Shown here: piece by piece, positions 9,008 to 17,561 of the stretch
How positions within the stretch are numbered: the first letter of the stretch is position 1
Layout: each line of letters opens with the position of its first letter
Assembly: GCA_965212245.1 (NCBI GenBank)
Contig: OZ243107.1
Coordinates: 3,162,001 to 3,226,000, forward strand
Direction of reading: 5' to 3'
Source of the DNA: CAKZNE01 sp040222435
GTDB lineage: Bacteria > Bacteroidota > Bacteroidia > Flavobacteriales > Schleiferiaceae
Length of the DNA stretch: 64,000 nucleotides
The notes under the pieces: model-generated
Seen by the model: the letters and a program-made list of their open reading frames with translations, nothing else
The model's database searches: none
Told to the model about the DNA's origin: nothing
Program-made: the position numbers and the translations under genes

Positions 9008-9815
9008 CCGAAATATCCAGCGTCATTTGTATCCCAAACACTTCATCATTCTCCGAATCTGCAATTAATACCGCTTCGTAAGAACCGGAAGGCACATCAT
9101 TTAAAGGGATAATGTAGCGCTTTGATGTACCAGGGTATGTTCTGGATTTAACCGAGGTAAAAACACCCATTGACTCTCCGTTTTTATTAAATACTTCCAC
9201 AGCCATTTTAGTACGGAGCATTCTTGAGCCTGTGTTTTCTGCATCTATCATCAAATAGTTGGAATTTTTCTCCTTAATAAGCTGCACATCTAAGAATTCC
9301 AGTTTTGAAACACTATTGGTATCCGTTACGTGAGCTATCACCTGAATGGCGTAGCGAAAAACAGAGCGCACACTTAAGCCGGCTTTTGGCTTTGTGGTAT
9401 CAAAATCGTTTACGGGTTCTATCATTATACTGCTCCAATAGCTCCCGAAAAGAGAATCATTATCCGGCACGGTAATGTTATATACTATTTCGGCCTCTTC
9501 TGATGGCCCTAAAAGCAATGAGACAGGGTTTATAACCAGCCATTTGGCATTAGAACGTTCCTGGGTAGAGGGATCGTTATAAAAGGTTTGTCCTTTGTAA
9601 TTAAACTTAAAGTCTTTTTGATATACGGTAATCATTTCCGCTTTGGCCCCATCGTTCTTTATACGAATAACACCCTGTTCATTTTCTGCAGGATCAAGAA
9701 AATGTTCGTGAGACAGGCCGTTTAGAACTACAATACCGGCATGAGCAGGTGTAGTATATACCAGAAAAAAGAAAATGAAAACGTTGGAAATAAAGAATAG
9801 TCCTTTAAAGGTCAT
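9000..9815 (-). CDS. Periplasmic Ig-fold chaperone-like protein (PapD/DUF916-like)
   Basis: A 271-residue exported protein: hydrophobic N terminus ending TTPAHAGIVV, then a first beta-sandwich in which FLDPAENEQGVIRIKNDG, PVSLLLGPSEEAEIVYNI and GSYWSSIMIEP match the pattern of PapD-like chaperones and of the DUF916 domain. A second sandwich (about 165-271) resembles an accessory Ig domain. Such proteins bind and hand over secreted subunits or bind cell-wall polymers. It sits between the candidate subunit gene and the usher-like barrel gene, and overlaps the latter by eight bases. Fold assignment moderate; partner assignment is inference from context. Confidence 0.7.
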   Translation of the reverse strand: MTFKGLFFISNVFIFFFLVYTTPAHAGIVVLNGLSHEHFLDPAENEQGVIRIKNDGAKAEMITVYQKDFKFNYKGQTFYNDPSTQERSNAKWLVINPVSLLLGPSEEAEIVYNITVPDNDSLFGSYWSSIMIEPVNDFDTTKPKAGLSVRSVFRYAIQVIAHVTDTNSVSKLEFLDVQLIKEKNSNYLMIDAENTGSRMLRTKMAVEVFNKNGESMGVFTSVKSRTYPGTSKRYIIPLNDVPSGSYEAVLIADSENDEVFGIQMTLDISDD

Positions 9816-9848
9816 TGGAGTTGGTTTTAAAATTCAGCCTAAAATAAA

Positions 9849-9884
9849 AAATGCAAAAACCCATGTCTTGGGGTTTTTGCATTT
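9849..9884 (-). terminator. Hairpin terminator/attenuator behind the candidate subunit gene
   Basis: A perfect 14-bp inverted repeat (AAATGCAAAAACCC and complement) with an 8-base loop. Read on the minus strand it is followed by a T-rich tail. It lies between the subunit gene (ending 9938) and the chaperone-like gene (starting 9815), so it would let the subunit be made in excess over the assembly proteins. Confidence 0.75.
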
Positions 9885-9937
9885 AATATGATAAAACTGA
9901 AAAAAGAAGGAATTTAAAACCTTCTTAATTTAAGGAC

Positions 9938-10504
9938 TTAGTCTGTAATAGTATAAGTAACGGTTACATCCTGAGACACGGTGTGGTCAAGACTACCGAA
10001 ATCAACACCAGTAGCAGGAGCAAGAGTATAGGTCAGGTTATGACCAGCATTAGCTCCGTTTCCGGTGTAAGCACTACCAATATTTTCAACAAGTACTGAA
10101 GCTGAAGCATTAGTAAGAGTTACAGCTCCACCACTTACAGGGTCTCCTTCATCACCACCACCGGCAGCAGCACCAGTTCCGGCTTGCACAGTAAGAATAT
10201 ATCCTGGAGTAGCTGCATCTGTTTGCGCAGTAATAGTACGAGACTCAGAGTTGGTTACATCTACAATAGAAGTGTAGTTGATCCATAATGAATTGTCACT
10301 GTCACCATCTAATGGAGAACCAGCTTCGTCTGGTTGAGTAAGACTTAAGGAAATGTCTTTAGAAGCTGCTGGCTCAATATCCATAATAAAAACTTCATCA
10401 ACAGAAATAGTTACTAGATGGTCATCAGTCGCAACATCCTGGGCAAAAGAATGAGTTCCTACAGCCAGGAGGGTAAGAGTCATTAAAGCAGATAATTTTT
10501 TCAT
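9938..10504 (-). CDS. Secreted low-complexity protein, candidate structural subunit
   Basis: A 188-residue protein with a clear signal peptide (MKKLSALMTLTLLAVGTHSFAQ). The mature part is rich in Ala, Gly, Thr, Asp and Val, has almost no Cys or Lys, and contains predicted strands such as SVDEVFIMDIEP, GYILTVQAGTG and a C-terminal QDVTVTYTIT. A Gly-rich, acidic segment (GAAAGGGDEGDP) lies near residue 110. This composition resembles WxL-like or spore-coat-U-like extracellular subunits, though no signature is decisive. It is first in the cassette and separated from the chaperone-like gene by a terminator, which suits an abundant subunit. Function inferred from context. Confidence 0.65.
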   Translation of the reverse strand: MKKLSALMTLTLLAVGTHSFAQDVATDDHLVTISVDEVFIMDIEPAASKDISLSLTQPDEAGSPLDGDSDNSLWINYTSIVDVTNSESRTITAQTDAATPGYILTVQAGTGAAAGGGDEGDPVSGGAVTLTNASASVLVENIGSAYTGNGANAGHNLTYTLAPATGVDFGSLDHTVSQDVTVTYTITD

Positions 10505-10835
10505 CTTTTAAAAATGTTTGAATTGTAAATTAAAGCAATTATTAATTGGAATTTAAGTGGTTACACTAACAAATATTAAATAATAAAACCCAAACTCCTC
10601 TTGGCAACCACCTTGCCAAACGCTTTAAACAGAAGTGAGGTTAAGTGATTTTGATTTTGGATTAACTTCAAACATATTTTTAAGAATCACACTATCAATT
10701 ACTTATGACCTTCATGTGTAAGAAAGTAAGGGTTGATAAACTCATTAAATTTTCTAAGTCCTTCGCTTCCATCTTTTTATTCGATTGGATTATTTGTGGA
10801 TAGGAGGGAAAAAAAGTCTCAAAACGGGAAATAAA
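10505..10835. other. Gene-free upstream region of the subunit gene
   Basis: About 330 AT-rich bases between the subunit gene and the tRNA terminator. It must hold the promoter of the minus-strand cassette; the nearest -7 match is AATATTTG on the minus strand about 70 bases upstream of the start, one base off TAnnTTTG. I see no open frame, no long repeat and no structured RNA that I can name. Confidence 0.5.
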
Positions 10836-10865
10836 AAAAGCCCCATTAGATACAATGGAGCTTTT
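10836..10865 (-). terminator. Terminator downstream of tRNA-Met
   Basis: Arms AAAAGC-C-CCATT and AATGG-A-GCTTTT pair with one mismatch around a 6-base loop; on the minus strand they are followed by a run of T. It lies just past the 3' end of the tRNA gene. Confidence 0.7.
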
Positions 10866-10870
10866 AAAAG

Positions 10871-10944
10871 TAGCGAGATCGGGAATTGAACCCGAGACCT
10901 CAGGGTTATGAATCCTGCGCTCTAACCACCTGAGCTACCTCGCC
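10871..10944 (-). tRNA. tRNA-Met (anticodon CAU), elongator type
   Basis: A complete cloverleaf on the minus strand: acceptor GGCGAGG pairing with TCTCGCT (two G-U pairs), D arm GCTC/GAGC, anticodon loop TTCATAA giving anticodon CAU, variable loop AGGTC, T arm TCGGG-TTCAATT-CCCGA, discriminator A; no encoded CCA. The 31-39 pair of the anticodon stem is A-C. It lacks the initiator features (unpaired 1-72, GGG/CCC stem), so it is an elongator Met tRNA, or a tRNA-Ile2 whose C34 is modified to lysidine; sequence alone cannot decide. Confidence 0.95.
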
Positions 10945-11080
10945 ATTTATAGTGTTTACTCTAAACCGGGGTGGCCCTTTGCTTAGAGGGGTGCAAATAT
11001 AAAACTAAAAGTAACCTGAGAAACTCATCCTGAATATTTTTTCAGGCTGTTGGTAAGCAAATTTTCCTATATTGCGCTAT

Positions 11081-11088
11081 TAGTTTTG
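11081..11088 (+). promoter_or_regulatory. Candidate -7 box of the START-like gene
   Basis: TAGTTTTG matches the Bacteroidota -7 consensus TAnnTTTG and ends 15 bases before the ATG at 11104. No good TTG -33 element is seen at the usual 19-21 base spacing. Confidence 0.4.
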
Positions 11089-11103
11089 TATGAATAATCT
11101 AAC

Positions 11104-11496
11104 ATGACCGAAGAGAAAGTAAAATACGAAATAGAGTTCCCTGTAAAAGCATCTCCACATATGCTTTATCCATATCTCTCTACGCCCAGTGGCCTTTCAG
11201 AATGGTTTGCTGATAATGTAAACTCACGTGGTGAGAAATATACCTTTATATGGGACGGGGAAGAGCGCTCGGCTAAACGCCTGGCTAAAAAAACAGACAA
11301 ATTCATTCGATTCCGATGGGAGGAAGACGAAGAAGAAGGTAACTCGTACTTCTTTGAATTCAAGATTGTGGTAGATGAGCTTACTAATGATGCGTCTCTC
11401 ATGATCATTGATTTCAGTGATGAAGATGAGGTTGAAGAAGATAAATTGCTTTGGGATAGCCAGGTTAATGACTTATTGCATACCATAGGATCTTAA
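11104..11496 (+). CDS. START-like (SRPBCC/AHSA1-type) domain protein
   Basis: A 130-residue soluble protein with the helix-grip pattern: N-terminal strand YEIEFPVKASPHMLYPYLST, then SGLSEWFADNV and a long C-terminal helix (DSQVNDLLHTIGS). It is very acidic in the middle (EEDEEEGNS). Small START-like proteins of this type are conserved in Bacteroidota; the ligand is unknown. Its stop codon abuts the ATG of the PAP2 phosphatase gene, so the two are co-translated. Confidence 0.85.
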   Translation: MTEEKVKYEIEFPVKASPHMLYPYLSTPSGLSEWFADNVNSRGEKYTFIWDGEERSAKRLAKKTDKFIRFRWEEDEEEGNSYFFEFKIVVDELTNDASLMIIDFSDEDEVEEDKLLWDSQVNDLLHTIGS

Positions 11497-12153
11497 ATGT
11501 TTAGTGCTAAATTGCTCAGGCAGAATATTTTTTTTCTGGTCCCGGTTTTAATCTTCATTATCACCGGGATTGTTTTTTTGATCTTATTTCCCAAAGACAT
11601 AATCCACCTGACTCAGAATGGATGGTATAACGCATCTCTTGATTATTACTTCAAATATGTAACTCACCTGGGAGATGGGATAGCTTTTCTGGGCATCGGG
11701 GTTACATTGATGTTTGTAAAATGGCGTTATGTAATGGGTTTTATCATTATGGCACTTCTTACGTTATTCTCTACAGGTATATTAAAAAACGTAGTCTATA
11801 AAGGTCAGCCCAGACCCTCCAAGTATTTTGAGAATACATACGACCTCAGGGTTGTGGAAGGTGTGGAGTTACATCAATTGAACAGTTTTCCTTCGGGGCA
11901 CACTACTTCTGCTTTTGCCTGTTGGGGCTTTGTAGCCTTTTTACTGCGTAACCGCTTTTTACAATTCATGATGTTTTTAGTAGCTGGCTCGGTGGGTTAT
12001 TCACGAATCTATCTATCCCAGCACTTTCTGGAAGATGTAATTGCAGGTGCTACCCTGGGGACTCTCATAGCTATTGTAAGTTATGCTATTTCACATCGTT
12101 TTAAAAAAGAGTGGAATGACCGGAAATTAGTGCTTAAACGAAAAATGCGCTGA
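11497..12153 (+). CDS. PAP2-family membrane phosphatase
   Basis: An integral membrane phosphatase of 218 residues with about five to six helices. The three catalytic motifs are present: KGQPRPSKY, FPSGHTTSAFA and SRIYLSQHFLEDV, which carry the Arg, the two catalytic His and the Asp of the PAP2/acid phosphatase superfamily. Likely substrates are lipid phosphates such as undecaprenyl pyrophosphate or phosphatidyl-glycerophosphate. It sits between the START-like gene and a GT39 gene that begins six bases later; polyprenyl-phosphate recycling would fit a GT39 partner, but that is inference. Confidence 0.9.
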   Translation: MFSAKLLRQNIFFLVPVLIFIITGIVFLILFPKDIIHLTQNGWYNASLDYYFKYVTHLGDGIAFLGIGVTLMFVKWRYVMGFIIMALLTLFSTGILKNVVYKGQPRPSKYFENTYDLRVVEGVELHQLNSFPSGHTTSAFACWGFVAFLLRNRFLQFMMFLVAGSVGYSRIYLSQHFLEDVIAGATLGTLIAIVSYAISHRFKKEWNDRKLVLKRKMR

Positions 12154-12159
12154 TGGAAT

Positions 12160-13812
12160 ATGAAGTATTTTGACCGAAATACATGGTTCTGGATATTTGT
12201 TTCTGCCATTTTCTTTTTGCCTTTCCTGGGAGGTGTGCATTTATTTGATTGGGACGAGATCAATTTTGCAGAACTGGCCCGTGAAATGGTGGTAACCGGA
12301 GATTTTCTGCAAATGCAGATCAACTACGAGACCTTTACAGAAAAACCCCCTCTTTTTTTCTGGCTTCAGGCACTTTCCATGAAATTATGGGGAGTAGGGG
12401 AATATGCGGCCCGCTTTCCAAACGCTCTGCTGGGTATTATACTTGTTCCTTTTTTATATATATCCGGCAAATTTCTGATTGACAGAAAATTCGGTTGGTT
12501 TTGGTCCCTTAGCTGGATAGGAAGTATCTTGCCATTTCTCTACTTCAAATCCGGAATTATAGACCCGTGGTTTAACTTCTTCACATTTAACGGACTTTTC
12601 TTTTTGATCCATTACCTATGGCGAAAAAAGAACTACCGGGAGTTGTATTTCTCAAAATCAGCCCGGGCTTACCTTTGGATAGCCGGACTTTCCCTTGGTT
12701 TAGCCATTTTAACCAAGGGACCGGTTGCTTTTCTGGTTATTGTATTGTGCCTTGGTGTGTATTGGGTCATGGAGCGTTTTCACTGGTACATTTCCATCAA
12801 AACGTTCATTGGATTTTCCTTCATTGCATTAGCTACTACTGGTTTATGGTTTGGTATAGATATGCTCTTTAACGGACCGGAGTTTATGATAGAGTTTACC
12901 ATTCGCCAGTGGGAATTACTTACCACGAGTGATGCCGGGCATGGCGGGTTTGCAGGCTACCACTTTGTGGTTTTACTCTTCGGGTGCTTTCCGGCCAGTA
13001 TTTTTGCTATCCGTGGCCTCGGCTCATTTAAAGGCCTCCCTTTCCATGTGAAAGATTTCCAACGCTGGATGATTATTTTGATGGCCGTAGTACTGGTACT
13101 ATTTAGTTTGGTGGGTACTAAGATTATCCATTACTCTTCTTTGGCTTATTACCCGCTGAGCTTTCTCTCTGCATTAACACTGCATAGAATATACGAGCAA
13201 AAAGCCAATTACCGGCTTTGGATGAGTATAGGGATCATTTTAACCGGGGTTTTGATAGCTGCACTTTGTTTTGCGCTGCCCTATGCCGGGCAAAACCCGG
13301 ACTTGATAGAATCTTTATTGTCTAAAGACCCTTTTGCTCAGGCCAACCTTCAGGCACAGGTTAATTGGGATAGCACTACTTATATACCTTTAGCAATCCT
13401 GATAATCACGTTGATAGTATTCCTGCTTGCCATTACAAGAAGAAAATTCCTGGCTTTTTCTATTCTTTTTACAGGTATGGCACTTTGGGTTTTCAGTGCT
13501 CTCATTTTTTATATAGGCCGGGTAGAAAAGATCAGCCAATATGCAGCCGTAGAATTCTTTGAAGAGCAACAAGGGGAGGAGGTATATGTAACTACTTTTA
13601 ACTACAAGAGTTATGTGCCTTGGTTTTATGCTAAAGTTCAACCTTATGATCACCCTAAAGCACAAGAGCAGGAGTGGTTACTACATGGAGCCACAGATCG
13701 CCCTGTTTATATAAGCTGTAAGATCATGGCACGTGAAAAGCTGGAAGAACAGATACCCGATGCAAAATTCCTATACTCCAAAAATGGTTTCCTTTTTTAT
13801 CGCAGAAATTAA
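12160..13812 (+). CDS. GT39-family (ArnT-like) membrane glycosyltransferase
   Basis: A 550-residue polytopic protein related to the one at 29-1729. The N-terminal periplasmic loop has LFDWDEINFAELAREM with the acidic residues needed for catalysis in GT39/GT-C enzymes, then EKPPLFFWLQA. About eleven hydrophobic segments follow and a soluble C-terminal domain ends the protein. It starts six bases after the PAP2 phosphatase gene. It probably transfers a sugar from a polyprenyl carrier to an envelope acceptor; the acceptor is unknown. The facing GT2 gene may supply the carrier-linked sugar. Confidence 0.87.
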   Translation: MKYFDRNTWFWIFVSAIFFLPFLGGVHLFDWDEINFAELAREMVVTGDFLQMQINYETFTEKPPLFFWLQALSMKLWGVGEYAARFPNALLGIILVPFLYISGKFLIDRKFGWFWSLSWIGSILPFLYFKSGIIDPWFNFFTFNGLFFLIHYLWRKKNYRELYFSKSARAYLWIAGLSLGLAILTKGPVAFLVIVLCLGVYWVMERFHWYISIKTFIGFSFIALATTGLWFGIDMLFNGPEFMIEFTIRQWELLTTSDAGHGGFAGYHFVVLLFGCFPASIFAIRGLGSFKGLPFHVKDFQRWMIILMAVVLVLFSLVGTKIIHYSSLAYYPLSFLSALTLHRIYEQKANYRLWMSIGIILTGVLIAALCFALPYAGQNPDLIESLLSKDPFAQANLQAQVNWDSTTYIPLAILIITLIVFLLAITRRKFLAFSILFTGMALWVFSALIFYIGRVEKISQYAAVEFFEEQQGEEVYVTTFNYKSYVPWFYAKVQPYDHPKAQEQEWLLHGATDRPVYISCKIMAREKLEEQIPDAKFLYSKNGFLFYRRN

Positions 13813-13823
13813 AATCCATTTTT

Positions 13824-14567
13824 CTACTTCACCAAATAATCTGGTTTGATGAGACCCCATTTAGCCAAGCGATATTGGATGGAAACTTTAAGCACACCCA
13901 ATCCGTAAATAGAGCTTCGCTTTAGATTAATAGAAGAAGCTTCAGGAAAATATTTAGTAGGACAGGTTATCTCTCCGATTTCAAAACCTTTATAAAAAAT
14001 CTGCCCCAGCATTTGATTGTCAAACACAAAATCGTCTGAGTTCAAATTGTAATTAACAGATTCCAGAACATGACGGGAAAAAGCCCTGTACCCCGTATGA
14101 TATTCTGAAAGTTTTTGGGTTAACAGGATGTTTTGGGTTAAAGTAAGAATACGATTAGCTATGTATTTATACCATGGCATTCCGCCCTTAAGAGCGCCCA
14201 TCCCCAATATCCTGGATCCAAGCACAGCGGGATATAAATCATTAGCAATTAAAAAAGCCATAGAATGAATCAACTTGGGTGTATACTGGTAATCAGGGTG
14301 TAGCATGATCACAATGTCCCCATTAATTTCAAGAGCTTTGTTGTAGCAGCTTTTTTGATTCCCCCCGTAACCCTTATTAATCGGGTGAGAAATAATATGC
14401 TTTATCCCCAATTTCTTACCCACTTCAACAGTATCGTCTGAGCTCCTGTCGTCAACTAAGACTACATCGTCAACAATGTCAAATGGAATTTCCGCAAAAG
14501 TACGCTCAAGGGTTTTACCTGCATTATAAGCCGGTAAAACCACAATAACCTTTTTATTATCGATCAT
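13824..14567 (-). CDS. GT2-family glycosyltransferase (polyprenyl-phosphate sugar synthase-like)
   Basis: A 247-residue GT-A fold enzyme. VIVVLPAYNAGKTLERTF opens the nucleotide-sugar site, VLVDDRSSDDT holds the first acidic pair, INKGYGGNQKSCYNKAL is typical of DPM1-like enzymes, and HPDYQYTP carries the second acidic group. There is no C-terminal membrane domain, so it is likely a soluble or peripheral synthase of polyprenyl-phosphate sugars. It converges with the GT39 gene at 12160; such pairs often act together, which is inference. Confidence 0.9.
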   Translation of the reverse strand: MIDNKKVIVVLPAYNAGKTLERTFAEIPFDIVDDVVLVDDRSSDDTVEVGKKLGIKHIISHPINKGYGGNQKSCYNKALEINGDIVIMLHPDYQYTPKLIHSMAFLIANDLYPAVLGSRILGMGALKGGMPWYKYIANRILTLTQNILLTQKLSEYHTGYRAFSRHVLESVNYNLNSDDFVFDNQMLGQIFYKGFEIGEITCPTKYFPEASSINLKRSSIYGLGVLKVSIQYRLAKWGLIKPDYLVK

Positions 14568-14662
14568 AATGGCAGCAAAAATATAATTTCTCTGTCGGAA
14601 ATCTTCTACGGAGATGAAGTTGTGATTTTTCGTAGTTTTCGGCCTAGTTAATACAGTTCCTT

Positions 14663-17512
14663 ATGAGAGATATCACTTATACCCTTGTTCTATTTGTTCT
14701 TTCCATTTCAATAGTTTCGGCTCAAGCCTTAAAAGGTACAGTGCTGGACGCTGAAAACAATGAACCTATTATAGGGGCTAACGTGATCATTAAAGGCACT
14801 GTGATAGGTACTACCACTGACTTTGATGGGAATTTCACACTTCAGACGGGAGAAACACCTTTACCATTAACCATTCAGGTGAGTTTTATAGGCTATCAGC
14901 GAATGGAGAAGGAGATAACAACTCTTAACACCAGTGTTGAAATTAAACTAAGCGAAGACAAGGAAATGCTTCAGGAGGTAAGTGTGATAGAGCAAAGGCT
15001 TAGTCAGAAGCAACGTGAAAGCGCCCTTACCGTTGAAGCACTTGATAATCTGGCCATAAAGGAGACGCCCGCAGCTAATTTTTACGAAGCTTTAGGGAAC
15101 TTAAAGGGTGTAGACCTGACTTCGGCCAGTATTGGTTTTAAGATCATTAATACCCGTGGCTTTAACAGTACCTCCCCGGTACGTTCACTTCAAATCATTG
15201 ATGGGGTGGATAACCAAGCCCCGGGACTCAACTTCTCACTGGGTAATTTTTTAGGAGCCAGTGAACTTGATGTTCAAAATGTAGATATAATAGCCGGGGC
15301 CAGTACTGCATTTTATGGACCGGGAGCATTTAATGGAGTTATCAGTATGACTACCAAAAATCCGTTTGATTACCAGGGTATTTCAGCCAGTGTAAAAGTA
15401 GGGGAGCGGGCTCTTACTGAAACAGCTGTGCGTTATGCTGAGGCTTTTAAAGTTTTTAATAAGAAGTACGATAATGTAGCCTTCAAAGTGAACCTCTTTT
15501 ACCTCACTGCAAACGACTGGGAGGCTACTAATTACAATCCTGTTGATGACTCACCGGTAGAAAAAGATAATCCCGGACGTTATGATGCTATCAATGTATA
15601 CGGGGATGAAGACTTGACCGGGGGTAACGACTTCAACAATGTAAATAACGTTTTAGATCAGCCAACATCTTATGCCGGTCTGGGAGTTTTCTATAGGCCG
15701 GGTTACCGGGAAGAGGATATAGTTGATTATGACACCCGTAACCTTAAGACTAACCTCGGTGCTTTTTTCAGGTTAACCGAGGAGATCGAGTTAAGTTATA
15801 ACTTTAATTACGGTACCGGTACTACGGTATATCAGGGCGAAAACCGCTTCAGCCTGAAGGATATTCAGTTCTACCAACATATAGTAGAACTGAAAAAGAA
15901 AGATCATTTTTATATCAAAGCTTACAAAACTCAAGAAGATGCCGGTAATTCTTATGATGCTGTTTTAACGGCCTTTAAAATGAATGAGGCGGTAGCCCCA
16001 ACTTCCGAATGGTATAGACAGTATACTGCTTTATGGCGCAACAGACCCCCTCAGGGTTATGGTCTTGGAAATAAGTTCCTGGCTATCGCAGGGTATCCCG
16101 ATACGGCAAACGGACAAACCAATGATGCATGGTTTAATGGACCCTATCAGGATACGTTAGCAAAATACAATGACCTTTTAACCTTGTGGCATGATAGTGT
16201 TCTTGGAGTTATAGATGAATTTAGCTATCCGGCAATTGAAGCGGGCAGTCCTGAATATGATTCTTTACTGAATTATGTTACATCCAGAACCTTTACAGAA
16301 GGAGGTTCCCGCTTTTATGACAGATCAGCTTTGTACCACATTATGGGAGAGTATCAGTTTAATCCTTCATGGGCTACCATCAAGATAGGAGGAAACTATC
16401 GTCTATACCTGCCCGATTCCCAGGGAAATATATTTGATGAATTGGTCTTTACACCAACTGTAGATTCTTCCGGCAACCCTACTACCGACACTTCTTTCAG
16501 AAAAATCAGGAATTCTGAATTCGGAGCCTACGTAGGGGTTGAAAAGAAATTTTTGGGAGAACAACTTATTGGTAATATAACGTTGCGAATGGATAAGAAT
16601 GAAAATTTTGACTATCGGTTCTCACCGGCTCTATCTATTATCTATAATATAAATTCAACAAATACTGTAAGAGCTTCTTTTGGAAGTGCCATCCGCAACC
16701 CGACTTTACAGGATCAATATCTCAGATATAATGTGGGGCGGGCAATTTTGCTGGGTAACCTGAATGGTTATGACTCCTTGGTAACTCTAGAATCTTTTGA
16801 CTTTTACCGCAATCAGGAAACTCTACTCAGAAGAAACCTTGATTTTTTTGATGTTGACCCTATTGAACCTGAGCGGGTGCGAACGGTAGAAGTAGGTTAC
16901 AGGGCTTCTCTTTTCAAGAGGATGTTTGTGGATATTAATTATTATCATAACTGGTATACTAACTTCATTGGGTACCAGTTCGGACTCGACCTCACTTTTA
17001 ATCCAGCTGTTCCAGATCGGTTTCAGAGCTCCCAGGCTTACCGTGTAGCTGCAAATGCCAAGGATCTTGTTACGAGCCAGGGAGTAAACTTAGGTGTGAA
17101 TTATTACCTTACGGATGAGCTTACTCTCAACGGAAACTATTCTTTTAATCAACTGGACCTTCGTGGCAGCGATAATCCTATTATTCCGGCATTTAATACA
17201 CCTCGCAATAAGTTTAACCTGGGATTCACTGGCAGAGGCTATAAACCTTTTAAAAACAAAGATCATAAAATAGGTTTTGCAATGACCTATAAGTGGGTAC
17301 AGAGCTTTAGGTTTGAGGGTTCCCCTCAGTTCACAGGCTTTATTAATAGTTACGGGCTCACTGACGCACAGGTTAGTTACGCTGTTCCCAAGATATACAC
17401 CACTTTTAAGTTAGGCGCATCTAATATTATGGACAATCAGATTTATCAAGTATATGGAGGACCTTCTGTAGGACGTCTTACTTATTTTTCCATTTTATTT
17501 GAAAAATTCTAA
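14663..17512 (+). CDS. TonB-dependent outer-membrane receptor with carboxypeptidase-like extension
   Basis: Signal peptide ending IVSAQ, then a CarboxypepD_reg-like domain (ALKGTVLDAENNEPIIGANV, about residues 22-110), a plug domain with the segment RSLQIIDGVDNQAPG and PGAFNGVISMTTKNPF, and a C-terminal barrel of about 700 residues ending with an aromatic residue (FSILFEKF). It is not accompanied by a SusD-like gene, so it is not a typical glycan SusC. The next gene encodes a T9SS-exported hydrolase 49 bases downstream, suggesting uptake of a product of that enzyme; the ligand is unknown. Confidence 0.92.
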   Translation: MRDITYTLVLFVLSISIVSAQALKGTVLDAENNEPIIGANVIIKGTVIGTTTDFDGNFTLQTGETPLPLTIQVSFIGYQRMEKEITTLNTSVEIKLSEDKEMLQEVSVIEQRLSQKQRESALTVEALDNLAIKETPAANFYEALGNLKGVDLTSASIGFKIINTRGFNSTSPVRSLQIIDGVDNQAPGLNFSLGNFLGASELDVQNVDIIAGASTAFYGPGAFNGVISMTTKNPFDYQGISASVKVGERALTETAVRYAEAFKVFNKKYDNVAFKVNLFYLTANDWEATNYNPVDDSPVEKDNPGRYDAINVYGDEDLTGGNDFNNVNNVLDQPTSYAGLGVFYRPGYREEDIVDYDTRNLKTNLGAFFRLTEEIELSYNFNYGTGTTVYQGENRFSLKDIQFYQHIVELKKKDHFYIKAYKTQEDAGNSYDAVLTAFKMNEAVAPTSEWYRQYTALWRNRPPQGYGLGNKFLAIAGYPDTANGQTNDAWFNGPYQDTLAKYNDLLTLWHDSVLGVIDEFSYPAIEAGSPEYDSLLNYVTSRTFTEGGSRFYDRSALYHIMGEYQFNPSWATIKIGGNYRLYLPDSQGNIFDELVFTPTVDSSGNPTTDTSFRKIRNSEFGAYVGVEKKFLGEQLIGNITLRMDKNENFDYRFSPALSIIYNINSTNTVRASFGSAIRNPTLQDQYLRYNVGRAILLGNLNGYDSLVTLESFDFYRNQETLLRRNLDFFDVDPIEPERVRTVEVGYRASLFKRMFVDINYYHNWYTNFIGYQFGLDLTFNPAVPDRFQSSQAYRVAANAKDLVTSQGVNLGVNYYLTDELTLNGNYSFNQLDLRGSDNPIIPAFNTPRNKFNLGFTGRGYKPFKNKDHKIGFAMTYKWVQSFRFEGSPQFTGFINSYGLTDAQVSYAVPKIYTTFKLGASNIMDNQIYQVYGGPSVGRLTYFSILFEKF

Positions 17513-17561
17513 TCATGCATAATTTTCACTATTTTTAAACGGATTTAAAATTTATACCCTT

